Numbered from the stretch's first letter, positions 40,075 to 51,075 are shown. The stretch is 64,000 nt of DNA from Heloderma charlesbogerti (GCA_026122225.1 JANEZZ010001905.1:2356001-2420000); one strand, 5' to 3'. Notes: a model not told the origin generated them from the letters alone. Numbers and translations: made by a program.

Positions 40075-40190
40075 TTTGTTCCAAAATCCATATTAGTGTA
40101 ATACCTGTTAGGCCAACCATGATATCACCAAAAATGTGCAAGCTTTTCAGATCTCCAGATCCCTTCATCTGCTGGTGAAAGGGGCGAGTT
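40075..40190 (-). mobile_element. Penelope-like tail with hammerhead-like core
   Basis: The reverse complement contains AGATGAAGGGATCT, AGATCTGAAAAGCTTGC and TTGGCCTAACAGGTATTACA. The GATGAAG, GGATCT/AGATCT stem and GAAA at 40,141-40,173 fit a hammerhead ribozyme layout. It is an inverted copy of 40,860-40,965. Confidence 0.5.
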
Positions 40191-40539
40191 TGATTCACCC
40201 AGAATGGAAGCATTTCTGAGTAACAGCAGCATTTTGTATTTTCCAAATGGGAGGCCCAACATTTTTTTCTCTTTCTGGTTCCCAGCAATTCTAGGGACAG
40301 CTCTACGTCCAGCTCTGTAACCATCACATGACCTGTAGAGCCTAAATTGCATGTCTGAAGACCCCTCATCCCATGCATCCCCTTGGGACTCTGAACATGC
40401 AGACACGTTGACTTCACCATCAAGTCCGCTTTTTTCCTCTCTCTCCCATACCTAGCTGACCATCTCCCTGCAAATTGACCCCTGAGATCTTCTGAGGACT
40501 TATTGGTCGTACCATGATCAATAATCAGGTAGATGACAT
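40191..40539. other. Unrecognised; part of an uncalled minus-strand frame
   Basis: A 239-codon minus frame (39,923-40,642) crosses the Penelope-like tail and the start of the L2 fragment, so it cannot be one real protein. Confidence 0.5.
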
Positions 40540-40835
40540 GTAAGTGGGGCCTTCTTGGTAGTGGCACTAACCCTCTGGAACACTCTATCAAGTGTGAAAC
40601 TGTGGTGAGCTTCAAACACCACTTGAAGATACATGTGTTCACTTAGGCTTTCCCTGACTTGTACTCCATCTTGACACTACTGTGTTTTACTACTCTTGTT
40701 GTAAAATTTGTAGGGTATTTATTATTTTGTATGGTTTTTATGTTGGTTTTTATATTGTATTGTATATGTTTTTATGTAAATCATTTGGCGATCCTGCAGA
40801 GTGTACAGAAGTAGCTTAAACCAACCAACCAACCA
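40540..40835 (+). mobile_element. LINE L2 3' end with ORF2 C-terminus
   Basis: CTCTGGAACACTCTATCAAG and CTTCAAACACCACTTGAAG encode the NPLEHSIK and SFKHHLKIHVF-like L2 C-terminus, followed by the T-rich 3' UTR and an AACC-repeat tail (40,818-40,841). Frame broken. Confidence 0.7.
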
Positions 40836-40859
40836 ACCAAATCCCAGACACACCCTACA

Positions 40860-40965
40860 TTTTGTAACATCTTGCCTGATGAAGATCTCAAAAGCTTGCA
40901 CAATTTTTTTTCCTGAACTTTTGGTTGGCCTAATAAAGGTATTACACCAATATGGATTTTAGAAT
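40860..40965 (+). mobile_element. Penelope-like tail with hammerhead-like core
   Basis: CCTGATGAAGATCTCAAAAGC then TTTGGTTGGCCTAATAAAGG and TATTACACCAATATGG. Inverted partner at 40,075. CTGATGA is the exact hammerhead core word, but the GAAA position reads CAAA. Confidence 0.5.
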
Positions 40966-40969
40966 TTTT

Positions 40970-41480
40970 TTTTATAGTTAATGCAGCTACCTTGTTCGTT
41001 TGTTTTTGCTGTCTTGCTTCAGTGGCACCCCCCCCCCGTTTCCTTTCACTGTGGGTGATCCCAGGCAATAAGGGATCATGTACTGGACACTACATGGGCA
41101 ATCAGTTTTAGGTACATGCTGCTGGTGTCACTAAAGACAAATGAAGCCCATTAGAATGAGGGCAATGCTTTTGACTGAGCAGGTGCTCCTTGGTCACCCG
41201 TCTTTGATTTGAGAATCCTGAGGCAGTTGTGTTTCCCCAGGGTTTCCATTTGATCTCCTTCACCAGCTCTCCCATGACACAGCATAATTTCAGAAGCCAA
41301 AGCTCAGGTTGCAGCTCCTGGTCCATGCCAAGCTTTTTGTCCTTCCCACCAGTCTGCACTGCAGAAGCAAAATAATCAATTTGCTGGTTTTGCATATTGA
41401 GATACAGAAGCATGGAATCTACATTTTCTTGGCAGAGATTTTGGGTTACCCTGGCGCATGTTCTGTTTGACAGGAATGAG
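40970..41480. other. No recognisable feature; C run at 41,028-41,037
   Basis: Nothing else recognised. Confidence 0.45.
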
Positions 41481-41912
41481 TAGGGATGTGTGGATCAGCA
41501 AAATATGAGCTTGCTGATGTTCTCCAAATACCATCTTGAAGCTCATTCCGAGTCCATATTGGATTGCAAGTTTTGTTTTTTTCTTTCCGCAAAAAAAGTC
41601 TGTACGTATTTTCATATGTATTTTTCTACATGCGCACATCAATTGCGCACATCAGTGGAAAGTATGCTTTCTTCTCCTATTGATTAAAGTGCATTTGTGA
41701 GCATTTTTCAAAAGTACGCATTTTTCATGTGTGTTTTTCAAATGTATGCATGCTGTCAAACACTTCTTTTTCATCCTCAAACGATGTTGCAAGCTCAGAA
41801 ATATACAGGCCTTGACTGCAGATTGCATCCAAATTCATGTTCGATCTGAAAGGTGCAAACTGGGTAAATCCTGATCAAAAACGAACTGAAACAAATTTCT
41901 CATACATCCCTA
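41481..41912. mobile_element. hAT-B-type element, 432 bp, non-palindromic
   Basis: Starts TAGGGATGTGTGG and ends CATACATCCCTA. TSD GGAATGAG versus GGAACGGG, 6 of 8 with two transitions. Interior has repeated TACGCATTTTTCA-like words. No coding. Confidence 0.75.
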
Positions 41913-42225
41913 GGAACGGGTAGAGAGAAGCCCTTCTCCCTCTTTCATAATAATGCTGGAATTCAAGGCCATCCATGGGAAATTATGAGGAGTAGATTCA
42001 GAACAGATGAAGGAAAGAATGCCTGTGCGCAATGCGTGCTTGTGGTAGTAGCCAGCAGCTTAAATAGCTTTAAAATGTTTTTTGGGGCAGGCAGATCTAT
42101 CAGCCATGACAGTGATTATTTATCTATTTATTTCAGTTATAGCCAATATTTTGGGTGTAATGATGCTCTAAGGGAGCACACAGGATCACTGAAAAACTGT
42201 AAACTGGGGCAAGAATGGGGACCCT
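41913..42225. other. No recognisable feature
   Basis: Unique-looking sequence. Confidence 0.4.
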
Positions 42226-42227
42226 GT

Positions 42228-42300
42228 GGCTTTCTAGATATTGTTGGACTCCAAATCCCATCAGCCCCAGCTAGCATGGCCAGTGGTCAGGGGCGACAGG
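42228..42300. mobile_element. hAT-C MITE, half copy
   Basis: TTGTTGGACTCCAAATCCCA and CATGGCCAGTGGTCAGG, one arm plus loop. Confidence 0.5.
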
Positions 42301-42409
42301 ATTTGGAGCCCAGCCACAGCAACTGGAGCACCTCTGGTTCTCCACCCCTGTTCTAAGGACAATAAACGGAATGGCTCTTGCATTCTCGATGTGTTTCTCA
42401 AAGGCGACT

Positions 42410-42546
42410 GTCATGAGACGGAAAGTGCTGTTGTGCTCCTGTCCTGCTTGTGGTCATCCCAGTGGGGCACCTGGCCTGCCACGGTCGCAAATGGGATGTC
42501 AGGCTAGATGGACCTTTGGTCTGATCCAGCAAGGACATTCTTATAC
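42410..42546 (+). mobile_element. CR1-type 3' end
   Basis: GGGGCACCTGGCCTGCCACG, GGCTAGATGGACCTTTGGTC and GATCCAGCAAGGACATTCTT with the TTCTTAT tail. Confidence 0.7.
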
Positions 42547-42554
42547 CCTTAGAT

Positions 42555-42683
42555 CAGCTTTCCCTGACCTAGTGACTTGAGATAGGTTTGACTAGGTCCC
42601 ATCTTCCTAGTGGCCATGCTGGCTGGGGGATAATGGGAGCTACCATCCAGCACATCTGGAGGTCACCAGGTTGTGGAAGGCTG
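42555..42683. mobile_element. hAT-C foldback MITE with TSD
   Basis: CAGCTTTCCCTGACCTAG...GTTGTGGAAGGCTG; TSD CCTTAGAT versus CCTTGGAA, 6 of 8. Inserted directly after the CR1 tail. Confidence 0.75.
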
Positions 42684-42776
42684 CCTTGGAATTATGGAGG
42701 GGGGCAGTTAGTGTGGGGTGTGTGCAAGCCTGGATGTGGGGCTCCCACATCCTCCAGCGTCAGTCAGCTAATCATT

Positions 42777-42860
42777 GCAACTTCCTTCCTTCCTTTCCTT
42801 CCTTTCCTTCCTTTCCTTTCCTTCCTTTCCTTTCCTTTCCTTTCCTTTCCTTTCCTTTCT
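42777..42860. repeat. (CCTTT)n-type microsatellite
   Basis: CTTCCTTTCCTT words ending in pure TTTCC pentamers. Frames in it are artefacts. Confidence 0.9.
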
Positions 42861-44325
42861 GTACAGCGAGAGTGTGTGGTTCATCGGGTGCAAAGCTGGT
42901 TATGAAATGCCTGTCATGATTTACAGGAAAAAGCTCTCGAGGGACAGTCGGTTGGAAAAGAACAATAGAGAGGGAGGGAGTGAAAGTGAAGATTAAGCAG
43001 AGAAACAGCAGAGCCCAGGAGGTGACACGTTTCTCAGTGGAGAGGGAGGAGAACTCACTTTTTAAAGTCAAGTATCCCTGCTAAAAGTGTCACCCTGGGG
43101 GCTGTTGCACTGCTTGTCTGCGCTGATTAGAAAACGGTCTCTTAAGACACGTCCTTGGGAAGGAGGCCAGTGGTCAGCTGCTACCGGAGGGAATGTGGGC
43201 GGAGGAGGACGAGCGAAGCCAAGCTGCCCACTCACATTGCCTCTGCCCTGAAACACCCGCTTGGCACAGGGGTGGGACTGCCAGGTCCCGTCGTTCCCCA
43301 TTTGCAGCTGTGCACTCCTGCCACCCGCCTGACCTCTCCTTCCCTGCCTCAGGTCCTCATGGCCTTTGACCCCTGCGTTATGCTCATCACACTAAGCTGA
43401 ATTGGCTCCCTCCTTCCCCTGGAGCTGGGGGGGCAGGCGGCTGGGCGCAAAGGAAGGGACGACAGAAACGGCGAAGTGGGAAGTGGGAAAAGTGTCCATG
43501 GCCGTTGCAGGAGGTTGGGTGGACTTCGGTCGGACAACCTGCCGCAAGCGTCTCTCTCCTGCCACGTTTTCTCAGGGGTCTTCAGTTCGGATTTGAAAGG
43601 GGCACAAATGAGCACGCCGGGTAAGAACATGTGGCATGGCAGCTGCTGCATAAACATCATCCTGGGCCAAAATGTGCGTGTTGCAGGAGACCTGTGACTG
43701 GATCCCCTGGCTTCTTTTTATCGTGATGGCAGCTTCTTTGTGGTGGAAGGTGTGTGTGTGTACGTGTGTGAAATTTCTACTGGGGCTTACTTCAATTGCC
43801 CCCTCCCCAAAGTTTCTATTAGGCACAGAGATGGGGCACATGGACATGACAGAGGTGTCTCTGGGGAGTATCCTATTATGCCCATGTGCTCGTGCTGGGC
43901 AACCCACTGCTTGCGATGTGAACAGAAATGCTTGTTCGCAGAATGGGGCAGGTCAGCAGAGGTCACAGAAGGGTCTCCACTGACCTGACCTGATCCAGAA
44001 ATGGGTGTTTCTGCTTAGTTCCAAGGTTAGTTTTAGAAGCACCAAGGCCCTGCTGCATGTGCGGTGGGTCCTGCGGGTGCAGCAGCAGCCACGGAGGTGG
44101 CGTGGCGCTGTGGGATACTGCCCTCTGTTTTCCACTTAATAGCATCTCGATAGGGGTGTCTGAATCTGAATCAGGGGCATGATATCAGGGTAAAAGGTTA
44201 AATCCCTCCTCCCTGAGTGCCACCTGGTCTCAGTCCAAACCGGGACCGCCCACAGCTGCTTTGAGCAAAAGATAAAAAAAGAGGCCGAGGGAGCTGTTCA
44301 TGAATATCCCACATCACGCACAGTT
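42861..44325. other. No recognisable feature
   Basis: Several frames of 80-111 codons on both strands lack domains. No repeat family recognised. Confidence 0.45.
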
Positions 44326-44327
44326 TT

Positions 44328-44400
44328 TCCCTCATTAATCCTTAAAACAACCCTGTATGGTTGGCCGGTATTATTAGCTCCATATGGCAGACGATGCAGG
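44328..44400 (-). mobile_element. Ancient MIR/CORE-SINE relic
   Basis: CTCATTAATCCTTAAAACAACCC, TATTATTAGCTCCATATGGC and AGACGATGCAG follow the antisense MIR core pattern (TCCTCACAACAACCC...ATTATTATCCCCATTTTACAGATG). An old amniote repeat. Confidence 0.55.
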
Positions 44401-45382
44401 ACTGCCATCAAGAGATGGTAAGATGGCTGAGGCCAGCCAGAAGGTGCCACACCTTTTCATGGCAAATTGTGGGCAGTCCAGCCATGTTCTCTGTCAGCGG
44501 GTGCAGGCCTAATGTTGCCAATCTCTTACCCGCAGTTAAGAGATTTGCTGGTGCGTTGACTATGGCCAAAAGTAAACAGGGCACTGAAGGGCTTCTTGCA
44601 AACATGGCATGGTTCTGGGCATTTTTGTATTGTCATTATTAACTACTGAGTCAGAGGGCAAATTACTTACACCTCATGGCTATTTGCATAACTGAAACAA
44701 ATGTCTGCCAGTATTCAAAGCTCACCACATTTTCCAAAAGTCTCCCTCTCCCCCACCAAAATATTTTTACTATTCATAAATATCATGAATGATCAATTTC
44801 ATATTCAAAAAGTCAAATTAGTGTTCTGTACACATGAAATGCTAACCTCAGATTTTACACTGGAATGCTTTAGGTTTGTTGGAGTTTCTTGATTGTTTGG
44901 CAAGCTTCCCGTGAATGAAATCTCATAAGCTGTCCACTGTCAAATATTAATTACCATCACATGTTATCTATCGGATGCTGTCAGATTAAAAAAAAAAATT
45001 CTCCCCAAATCCTTTGCAGTGGATGGGGTTTCCTTGCCTGGCAGGTCATTACAGAATTGTTTCCTGAAGGGAGAAAATGAAAAAAACACCATAATATACC
45101 TTTCCTCAAATACTATGGATCAGTGCTAACAAATACGAAATACCATTGCATGTCGTCTATCAACTATTGTCCTATAGTTGAGAAAGGTAGGTGAAGAAGA
45201 CCACAGGGCCTATCCCAGCTGGAACGCCCCCCCGGTCTCTGGGCCAGCCCTGTGGGAAGAATTCCAGGAGGAAGGGGGATGTAGATGAGGAAAATACCCA
45301 GCACTTACTCTTGCCCCTAGGGCCATCTTCCACCAAATGCCCTGTGGGAAGGATCCTGATGGTTTTTAAAATATTGTTTTTT
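44401..45382. other. No recognisable gene
   Basis: AT-rich. Loosely repeated phrases AAATACCATTGCATG (45,128) and AATTACCATCACATG (44,948) recur near 46,600, hinting at a diverged repeat of unknown type. Confidence 0.4.
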
Positions 45383-46592
45383 ATTGTTGTTGTTGTTCAG
45401 TCGTTCAGTCGTGTCCGACTCTTCGTGACCCCATGGACCATAGCACGCCAGACCTTCCTGTCTTCCACTCTCTCCCGGAGTGTGCTCAAGTTCATATTCA
45501 TTGCATCGGTGATGCTATCCAGCCATCTCATCCTCTGCCGTCCCCTTCTCCTTTTCCTTCAATCTTTCCCAGCATCAGGGTCTTTTCCAGAGAGTTTTCT
45601 CTTCGCATTAGGTGGCCAAAATATTTGAGCTTCAGCTTCAGTATCTGTCCTTCCAATGAGCAGTTAGGGTTGATTTCCTTTAGGATTGTGGATTGACTGA
45701 TTTGACCTCCTTGCAGTCCAGGGGACTCATAAGAGTCTTCTCCAGCACCACAGTTCGAAAACATCAATTCTTCGGCGCTCAGCCTTCCTTATAGTCCAGC
45801 TCTAACAGCCATACGTTGCTACTGGGAAAACCATACTTTGATTATACGGACCTTTGTCGGCAAGGTGATGTCTCTGCTTCTGACTATGCTGTCTAGGTTT
45901 GCCATAGCTTTCCTCCCAAGGAGCAAGCGTCTTTTAATTTCATGGCTACAGTTACCATCTGTGGTGATCTTGGAGCCCAAGAAAATAAAATCTGTCACTG
46001 CTTCCATTTCTTTCCCTTCTATATGCCAGGAAGTGATTGGGCCAGATGTCATGATCTTTGCTTTTTTAATCTTGAGTTTCAAACCAGCTTTTGCACTCTC
46101 CACTTTCACCCTCAACAAGAGGCTCTTTAGATCCTCTTCGCTTTCTGCCATTAGGGCGGTATCGTCTGCGTATCTGAGGTTGTTGATAATTCTCCCGGCA
46201 ATCTTAATTCCAACCTGTGATTCATCCAACCTGACATGGGTTTCTCATGATGTACTCTGCATATAAGTTAAATAAGCAGGGTGACAATATGCAGCCTTGT
46301 CGTACTCCTTTCCCAATTTTGAACCAATCGGTTGTTCCATGTCCGGTTCTTACTTTTGCTTCTTGACCCTCGTACAGGTTTCTCAGGAGACAGGTAAGGT
46401 GTTCTGGAACTCCCATCTCTTTAAGAATTTGCCAGAGTTTGTTGTGATCCACACAATCAAAGGCTTTAGCGTAGTCAATGAAGCAGAAATTGACGTTTTT
46501 CTGGAATTCTCTTGCTTTCTCCATGATCCAGCGAACATTGGCAATTTGATCTCTAGTTCCTCTGCCTTCAAAACCCAGCTTGTACTTCTGGT
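45383..46592 (-). mobile_element. BovB LINE copy 2, frame-broken
   Basis: Aligned with copy 1 over its whole length, including the CGACTGAAC/AAC-repeat 3' end. The RT is split over three frames: 46,222-46,524 (KAFDCVD, GVRQGCILSPCLFNLY), 45,819-46,229 (YADD) and 45,528-45,767. Homology to copy 1 stops at about 46,592, upstream of which lies unrelated sequence and then the CR1 3' end at 46,664. Degenerate and immobile. Confidence 0.9.
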
Positions 46593-46663
46593 GAACTGTT
46601 AGATATCACATACTAAAATCAAATATCACTGCATGGCAAACAACAGATATTAACTATTTAGAA

Positions 46664-47806
46664 TCATAGAATCATAGAATGGTAGGGTTGGAAGGGGCCT
46701 ACAAGGCCATCGACTCCAACCCCCTGCTCAATGCAGAAATCCAAGTCAGAGCATCCCTGACAAATGGCAGTCCAGCCTCGTCTTGAAGGCCTCCAGTGTG
46801 GGAGAGCCCACCGCCTCCCTAGGTAGTTGGTTCCATTGTCGTATTGCTCTTACAGTCAGGAAGTTTTTCCTGATGTTCAGCCGGAATCTGGCTTCCTGTA
46901 ACTTGAGCCCATTATTCCGTGTCCTGCACTCTGGGATGATCAAGAAGAGATCCTGGCCTTCCTCTCTGGGACAACCTTTCAAGTACTTGAAGAGCGCTAT
47001 CCTGTCTCCCCTCAGTCTTCTCTTCTCAAGGCTAAACATGCCCAGTTCTTTCAGTCTGTCTTCATAGGGCTTTGTTTCCAGTCCCCTGATCATCTTGGTT
47101 GCCCTCCTCTGAACTCTCTCCAGTTTGTCTGCATCCTTCTTAAAGTGTGGTGCCCAGAACTGGACACAGTACTCCAGATGAGGCCTAACCAGTGCTGAGT
47201 AGAGGGGAACTAGTACTTCCCGGGATTTGGAAGCGATGCTTCTATGAATGCAGCCCAAAATAGCATTTGCCTTTTTTGCAGCCACATCACATTGTTGGCT
47301 CATATTCAGCTTGTGATCGACAACAATTCCAAGATCCTTCTCGCTTGTAGTGTGGTTGAGCCACGTATCCCCCATCTTGTAACTGTGCATTTGGTTTCTT
47401 TTTCCTAGGTGCAGAACTTGGCATTTGTCCCTATTAAATGTCATTCTGTTGTTTTCTGCCCAGCGCTCCAGTCTATCCAGATCACTTTGAATTTTGTTTC
47501 TGTCTTCCAAAGTATTAGCTATCCCTCCCAATTTTGTGTCATCTGCAAATTTGATCAGCATTCCCTGCACCTCCTCCTCCAAGTCATTAATAAAAATGTT
47601 GAAGAGCACTGGGCCCAGGACTGAGCCCTGCGGTACCCCACTCGTTACCTCTCCCTAGTTTGAGAAGGTCCCATTGATAAGCACTCTTTGAGTCCGATTC
47701 TGTAGCCAACTGTGGATGCACCAGATCGTTGTTTCATCTAGCCCACTTTGAGCTAGTTTGCTCATCAGGATATCATGGGGCACTTTGTCGAAAGCTTTAG
47801 ATATTT
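46664..47806 (-). mobile_element. CR1 LINE, 5'-truncated, well preserved
   Basis: The 3' end has the tandem ATTCTATG octamers (antisense AATCATAGAATCATAGAATG) and the CR1 UTR. ORF2 extends from the region of KAFDKVPHDILMSKLAQS to the C-terminus. Homology begins at about 47,806, where AT-rich ATATTTAGAGA repeats take over. Confidence 0.92.
46746..47609 (-). pseudogene. CR1 ORF2, RT C-terminal 287 codons, one upstream stop
   Basis: The open frame starts in the GSVLGPVLFNIFINDL block, includes the catalytic FADD (about residues 22-25 of the frame), and continues through LERWAENNRMTFN, KDLGIVVDHKLN, YCVQFWAPHFKKD, MFSLEKRRLRGD and RNNGLKLQEARF to the C-terminus. Upstream codons are also open (VTSGVPQGS) apart from a TAG just after NGTFSN at about 47,655. 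The protein would reverse-transcribe CR1 RNA. The 5' part, including the endonuclease, is absent. Confidence 0.9.
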
Positions 47807-47966
47807 AGAGAATATTTAGAGAATATTTGGCAAATTTTTGAGCATGACAAAAATATCTGGGGTCGGTCCTCTGAAGACGGATCTGGCGTGTGGGCAGAAT
47901 CATGCTGGAGAAGTTAATCTTTCAAGGAGCAGGAACACAACCCCCAAACAATTTAGGATTCTAAAC

Positions 47967-48767
47967 TAGGGATGGCAGAGAATTACGCCATGGATTCCAA
48001 TGAGGCCGGATTCTAAAGAATCTGTGGCGGAATGGCCTCCTGCCCCCCCGCCCCCCCTGCGGAATCCCCCCAGGATGGCCCTTACCTGGGGTGGATGTGG
48101 CGGATGCGGTGGCGGCTCCAGCGGCTGGTCTCCTGGCCAGCTGCGGCCGGGCTGTCGCCGCTGCCATTGCCATCCTTGCAGCCATGATAGGCTACATAAG
48201 AATTTATGTAGCCTATCATGGCTAACCCCGCCCCCCCAAAACCCCAGTGTACGCAAATGGCGGCAGCTATGGTGGCCGCCATTTGCGTTCCCTATTTTTC
48301 ACCGATTTATCTTACTATGCCCACTACACTACTTGCATTCCCCTTTTTCCCGCTGTTTTATCTTACGTAAATATTTACGTAAGATAAATCGGTGAAAAAT
48401 AGGGAACGCAAATGGCGACCACCGTAGCTGCCACCATTTGCATACGCTGGGCTTTTTTTGGGGGGGGGGTTAGCCGTGATAGGCTATGTAAATTCTTACG
48501 TAGCCTATCACGGCTGCCTGGCTGGACGCAAATGGCGGCTGCCATTTGCGTCTGCAGCAGCCCGTCCGCGGCCGGAAATCCAGCTGCAGATGGCCCTGGC
48601 CGGCTGCTCCACGGCCTGGTTGCGGAGCAGAGCCGGCTGTCGAGGATTCCAGGGGGGGAGGACCAGATCACCTCCCCCCCATTGAGGATTCTGGGGGGAG
48701 GGACGGAGCGCCCCCCCCCCACCATGAAAGATTCCGCAAAAAGTTAAGTGAGTTTCGTACATCCATA
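47967..48767. mobile_element. hAT-B palindromic element, copy 2 (801 bp)
   Basis: Starts TAGGGATG, ends CATCCATA (one mismatch). Perfect TSD TTCTAAAC (47,959-47,966; 48,768-48,775). Interior modules GATAGGCTACATAAGAATT, TTTATCTTACGTAAATATTT and GCAAATGGCGGC recur inverted. Arms are less symmetrical than in copy 1, with deletions around 48,300-48,350. Confidence 0.87.
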
Positions 48768-48775
48768 TTCTAAAC

Positions 48776-49556
48776 GCAAGCACTGGCACTTTGAATTGTG
48801 CCCACAAATGGACCCAGTTCCAGTGCACATGTGTGGGACATTTTGGATCTCAGCCAAAATGCTCAGATGGATGGACCATTGACCTGGTCCACCATGACGC
48901 TAAGAGCAGCAAACCCAACAACACCCGGATGTATACAGTCACAGTGACAACAAACATAGATAAGTATGCACAAATGTATTCAATCAAAGATTCCCAATGA
49001 ATGTCAGGTTCTTCTCCAGAAGAGAAACTCTTCCTTGCAAACAAAACAAAACCTGTTTGCCCATGTGTTACTTTTTTCCTGAAAAGTGTGGCTCTGCTCT
49101 AATCCCCCCACAGACCTGCAAAAGTACTGCATGAACAATGCCAATGCAGATCCAAAGTTGCACCCCCTCTTCCACTGCAAACACTCCCTTTTCAAAATGT
49201 TATTGTACGAGTTGCAAAACGTACATCAGCAGCAAAACATATTTGGTATGATTTAATGTCCATCTTGTGATAATCAGCAGATAGGCAATAAATGGAGGGC
49301 AGTTCTCTTCAAATGTTTCCTGTGATAATTACTTGTAGGTGGATATTTTCAGTTGATTTGGCTGTCAAGGCTAAGTTTCAAGTCTTTCAAACCAATTCTT
49401 TAAGCTGGGGTGGGTTCAGGGCATTTAGTGGCTATTAAAATTTTAGCAGCCATTAATAAGCTCCACACTGACTCATATGCTTTGTATACAGAGAGACTTC
49501 CAAACACCCAACAGAATGAACGGTAGATTAAGCTGAAGAATGCAATCTATCATAAT
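48776..49556. other. No recognisable feature
   Basis: Sequence between two hAT-B copies; short frames only. Confidence 0.45.
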
Positions 49557-50218
49557 TAGGGATGTACAGATTTTGTTAGATCCATTCCATCAGTGTTTTG
49601 CAAATTGTCAAGTAGCTATCGTTCCATTGTCCACTCATTGACAGAACTGGATTTTTTTCTAAAAAACCAGATTTTCGTTCCACCTGCGCTAAGTGCATAT
49701 TAGTGCTAATTAGGGATGTCTGTCTGTGTTTTGTGGATTGTCAGGTGCCCGTCGTCCCTGAGGAGGCTGTGATAGGCTACGTAAGTATTTATGTAGCCTA
49801 TCACGGCAAAAAAAAGGGAACGCAAACAGCAGCTGCCGTAGCCGCCGCCATTTGCGCCCCTGTTTTTTTACCATGATAGGCTACGTAAATATTTATGTAG
49901 CCTGTCATGGTAAAAAAACAGGGGCACAAATGGCGTAGCGGCTGCCATTTGTGCCCCTGTCTTTTGCTATGATAGGCTACGTAAATATTTATGTAGCCTA
50001 TCATGGCCAAAAACATGAACGCAAATGGCGGCCGCCATAGCCGCCATTTGCATCTGCAGGCTCCACATGCCTGCGTGCGAATGCACCTGGCCGGCGGCTC
50101 TGCAGAGTTGCCACAGACCGGAGCTGGCTGGGTTAGGATTTCGGAGGGAGGTGCGGAGCGCCTCCCGCCCACCGCGAATCACCCCTGCGAAAAGGTATGT
50201 GACTTTCGTACATCCCTA
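49557..50218. mobile_element. hAT-B palindromic element, copy 3 (composite)
   Basis: Two TAGGGATG starts (49,557 and 49,711) and one end CATCCCTA (50,211-50,218). The 49,765-50,060 core has four GATAGGCTACGTAAATA-type hairpins and GCAAATGGCGGC pairs. Flanks do not form a TSD (ATCATAAT or GTGCTAAT versus GTTTCAGG), so the left side has probably been rearranged or is a second truncated element. Confidence 0.75.
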
Positions 50219-50904
50219 GTTTCAGGTGGATGTTAAACAGCAGGGGAGACAAGATGGAACCTGGCAACAAAAATCCCATGGGGCAGACCAACTGTGTCTC
50301 AACCCCACCTTCTGGAACCAGTCAGGTAGGAATGAACCCAGCCAAGCATGGTGCCTCCATCAACACCCCAGATAGTTGGGTCAGAAGGAGACCACAGTCA
50401 ATAGTGTCATGATCCCCACCATGGAAAGCAGTTCAGAGGGTGGCTCTGACCCAGACGAAGATGGGCCAATCAGACCAGTGGCACTGGAGACAGATGTGCT
50501 AGATACCGGCCCAGGCCTCAGCCAAAGCCTGGCCCTATCAGCCAGAGATCCCTTGAGCCAGGAAGCTCCAAATGGAGACCTACAGAGATAGGAAACCCTG
50601 AGCCTGCACCTCCTGAGGCACTGCCCCCCCCATGTTCCAGGGACTTTATGCACTCCTATGACTGCCTGTCAGTGTCACCAAGGCACCAGGAGGGAACACA
50701 TGGAGAAGAGACTGAGTGAAAGGGACCAGCTCAGGGGGCCGCTTAAGGACTGCCAAAAACTGGAAATCCATCACCAAAAAGAGGACCTCGATTTCCACAG
50801 CATTTGCATGTGCTAATGCCCATGTAGTGATGCAAATGTAGAAATAATGATTAGAATTTAAATACAGCTGTAGTCCATCTCACCATAGTGTAGAAGCCTG
50901 AGAC
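50219..50904. other. Unrecognised, repeat-like
   Basis: GGGGAGACAAGATGGAACC and CAGTCAGGTAGGAATGAACCC look like part of an interspersed repeat, but I cannot assign it. A 71-codon acidic frame (50,376-50,591) has no known domain. Confidence 0.35.
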
Positions 50905-51075
50905 CAGTTGAGCTGCATGCCTTGCCCAGTCTGCTGTCCAGGGGCTCAGTGCTGATGGGCAACTTCAAGGTCCAGCTCTTCCTTCTGATGGTTCTTGATA
51001 CCAGACTTGGACTGGAGAGCCCTTCAAATAGAGGACCGTCCTGTGTAAAAGAGGACACATGGCCACTCTCATTCC
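50905..51075 (-). mobile_element. Dispersed repeat family D
   Basis: The reverse complement contains CTTGAAGTTGCCCATCAGC, CCCCTGGACAGCAGACTGG and TCCTCTATTTGAAGG, matching 32,735. Confidence 0.6.

Noticed and set aside
39923..40642. 239-codon minus-strand frame
   Set aside because: It spans a Penelope-like tail, unassigned sequence and an antisense L2 end, so it is not one gene.
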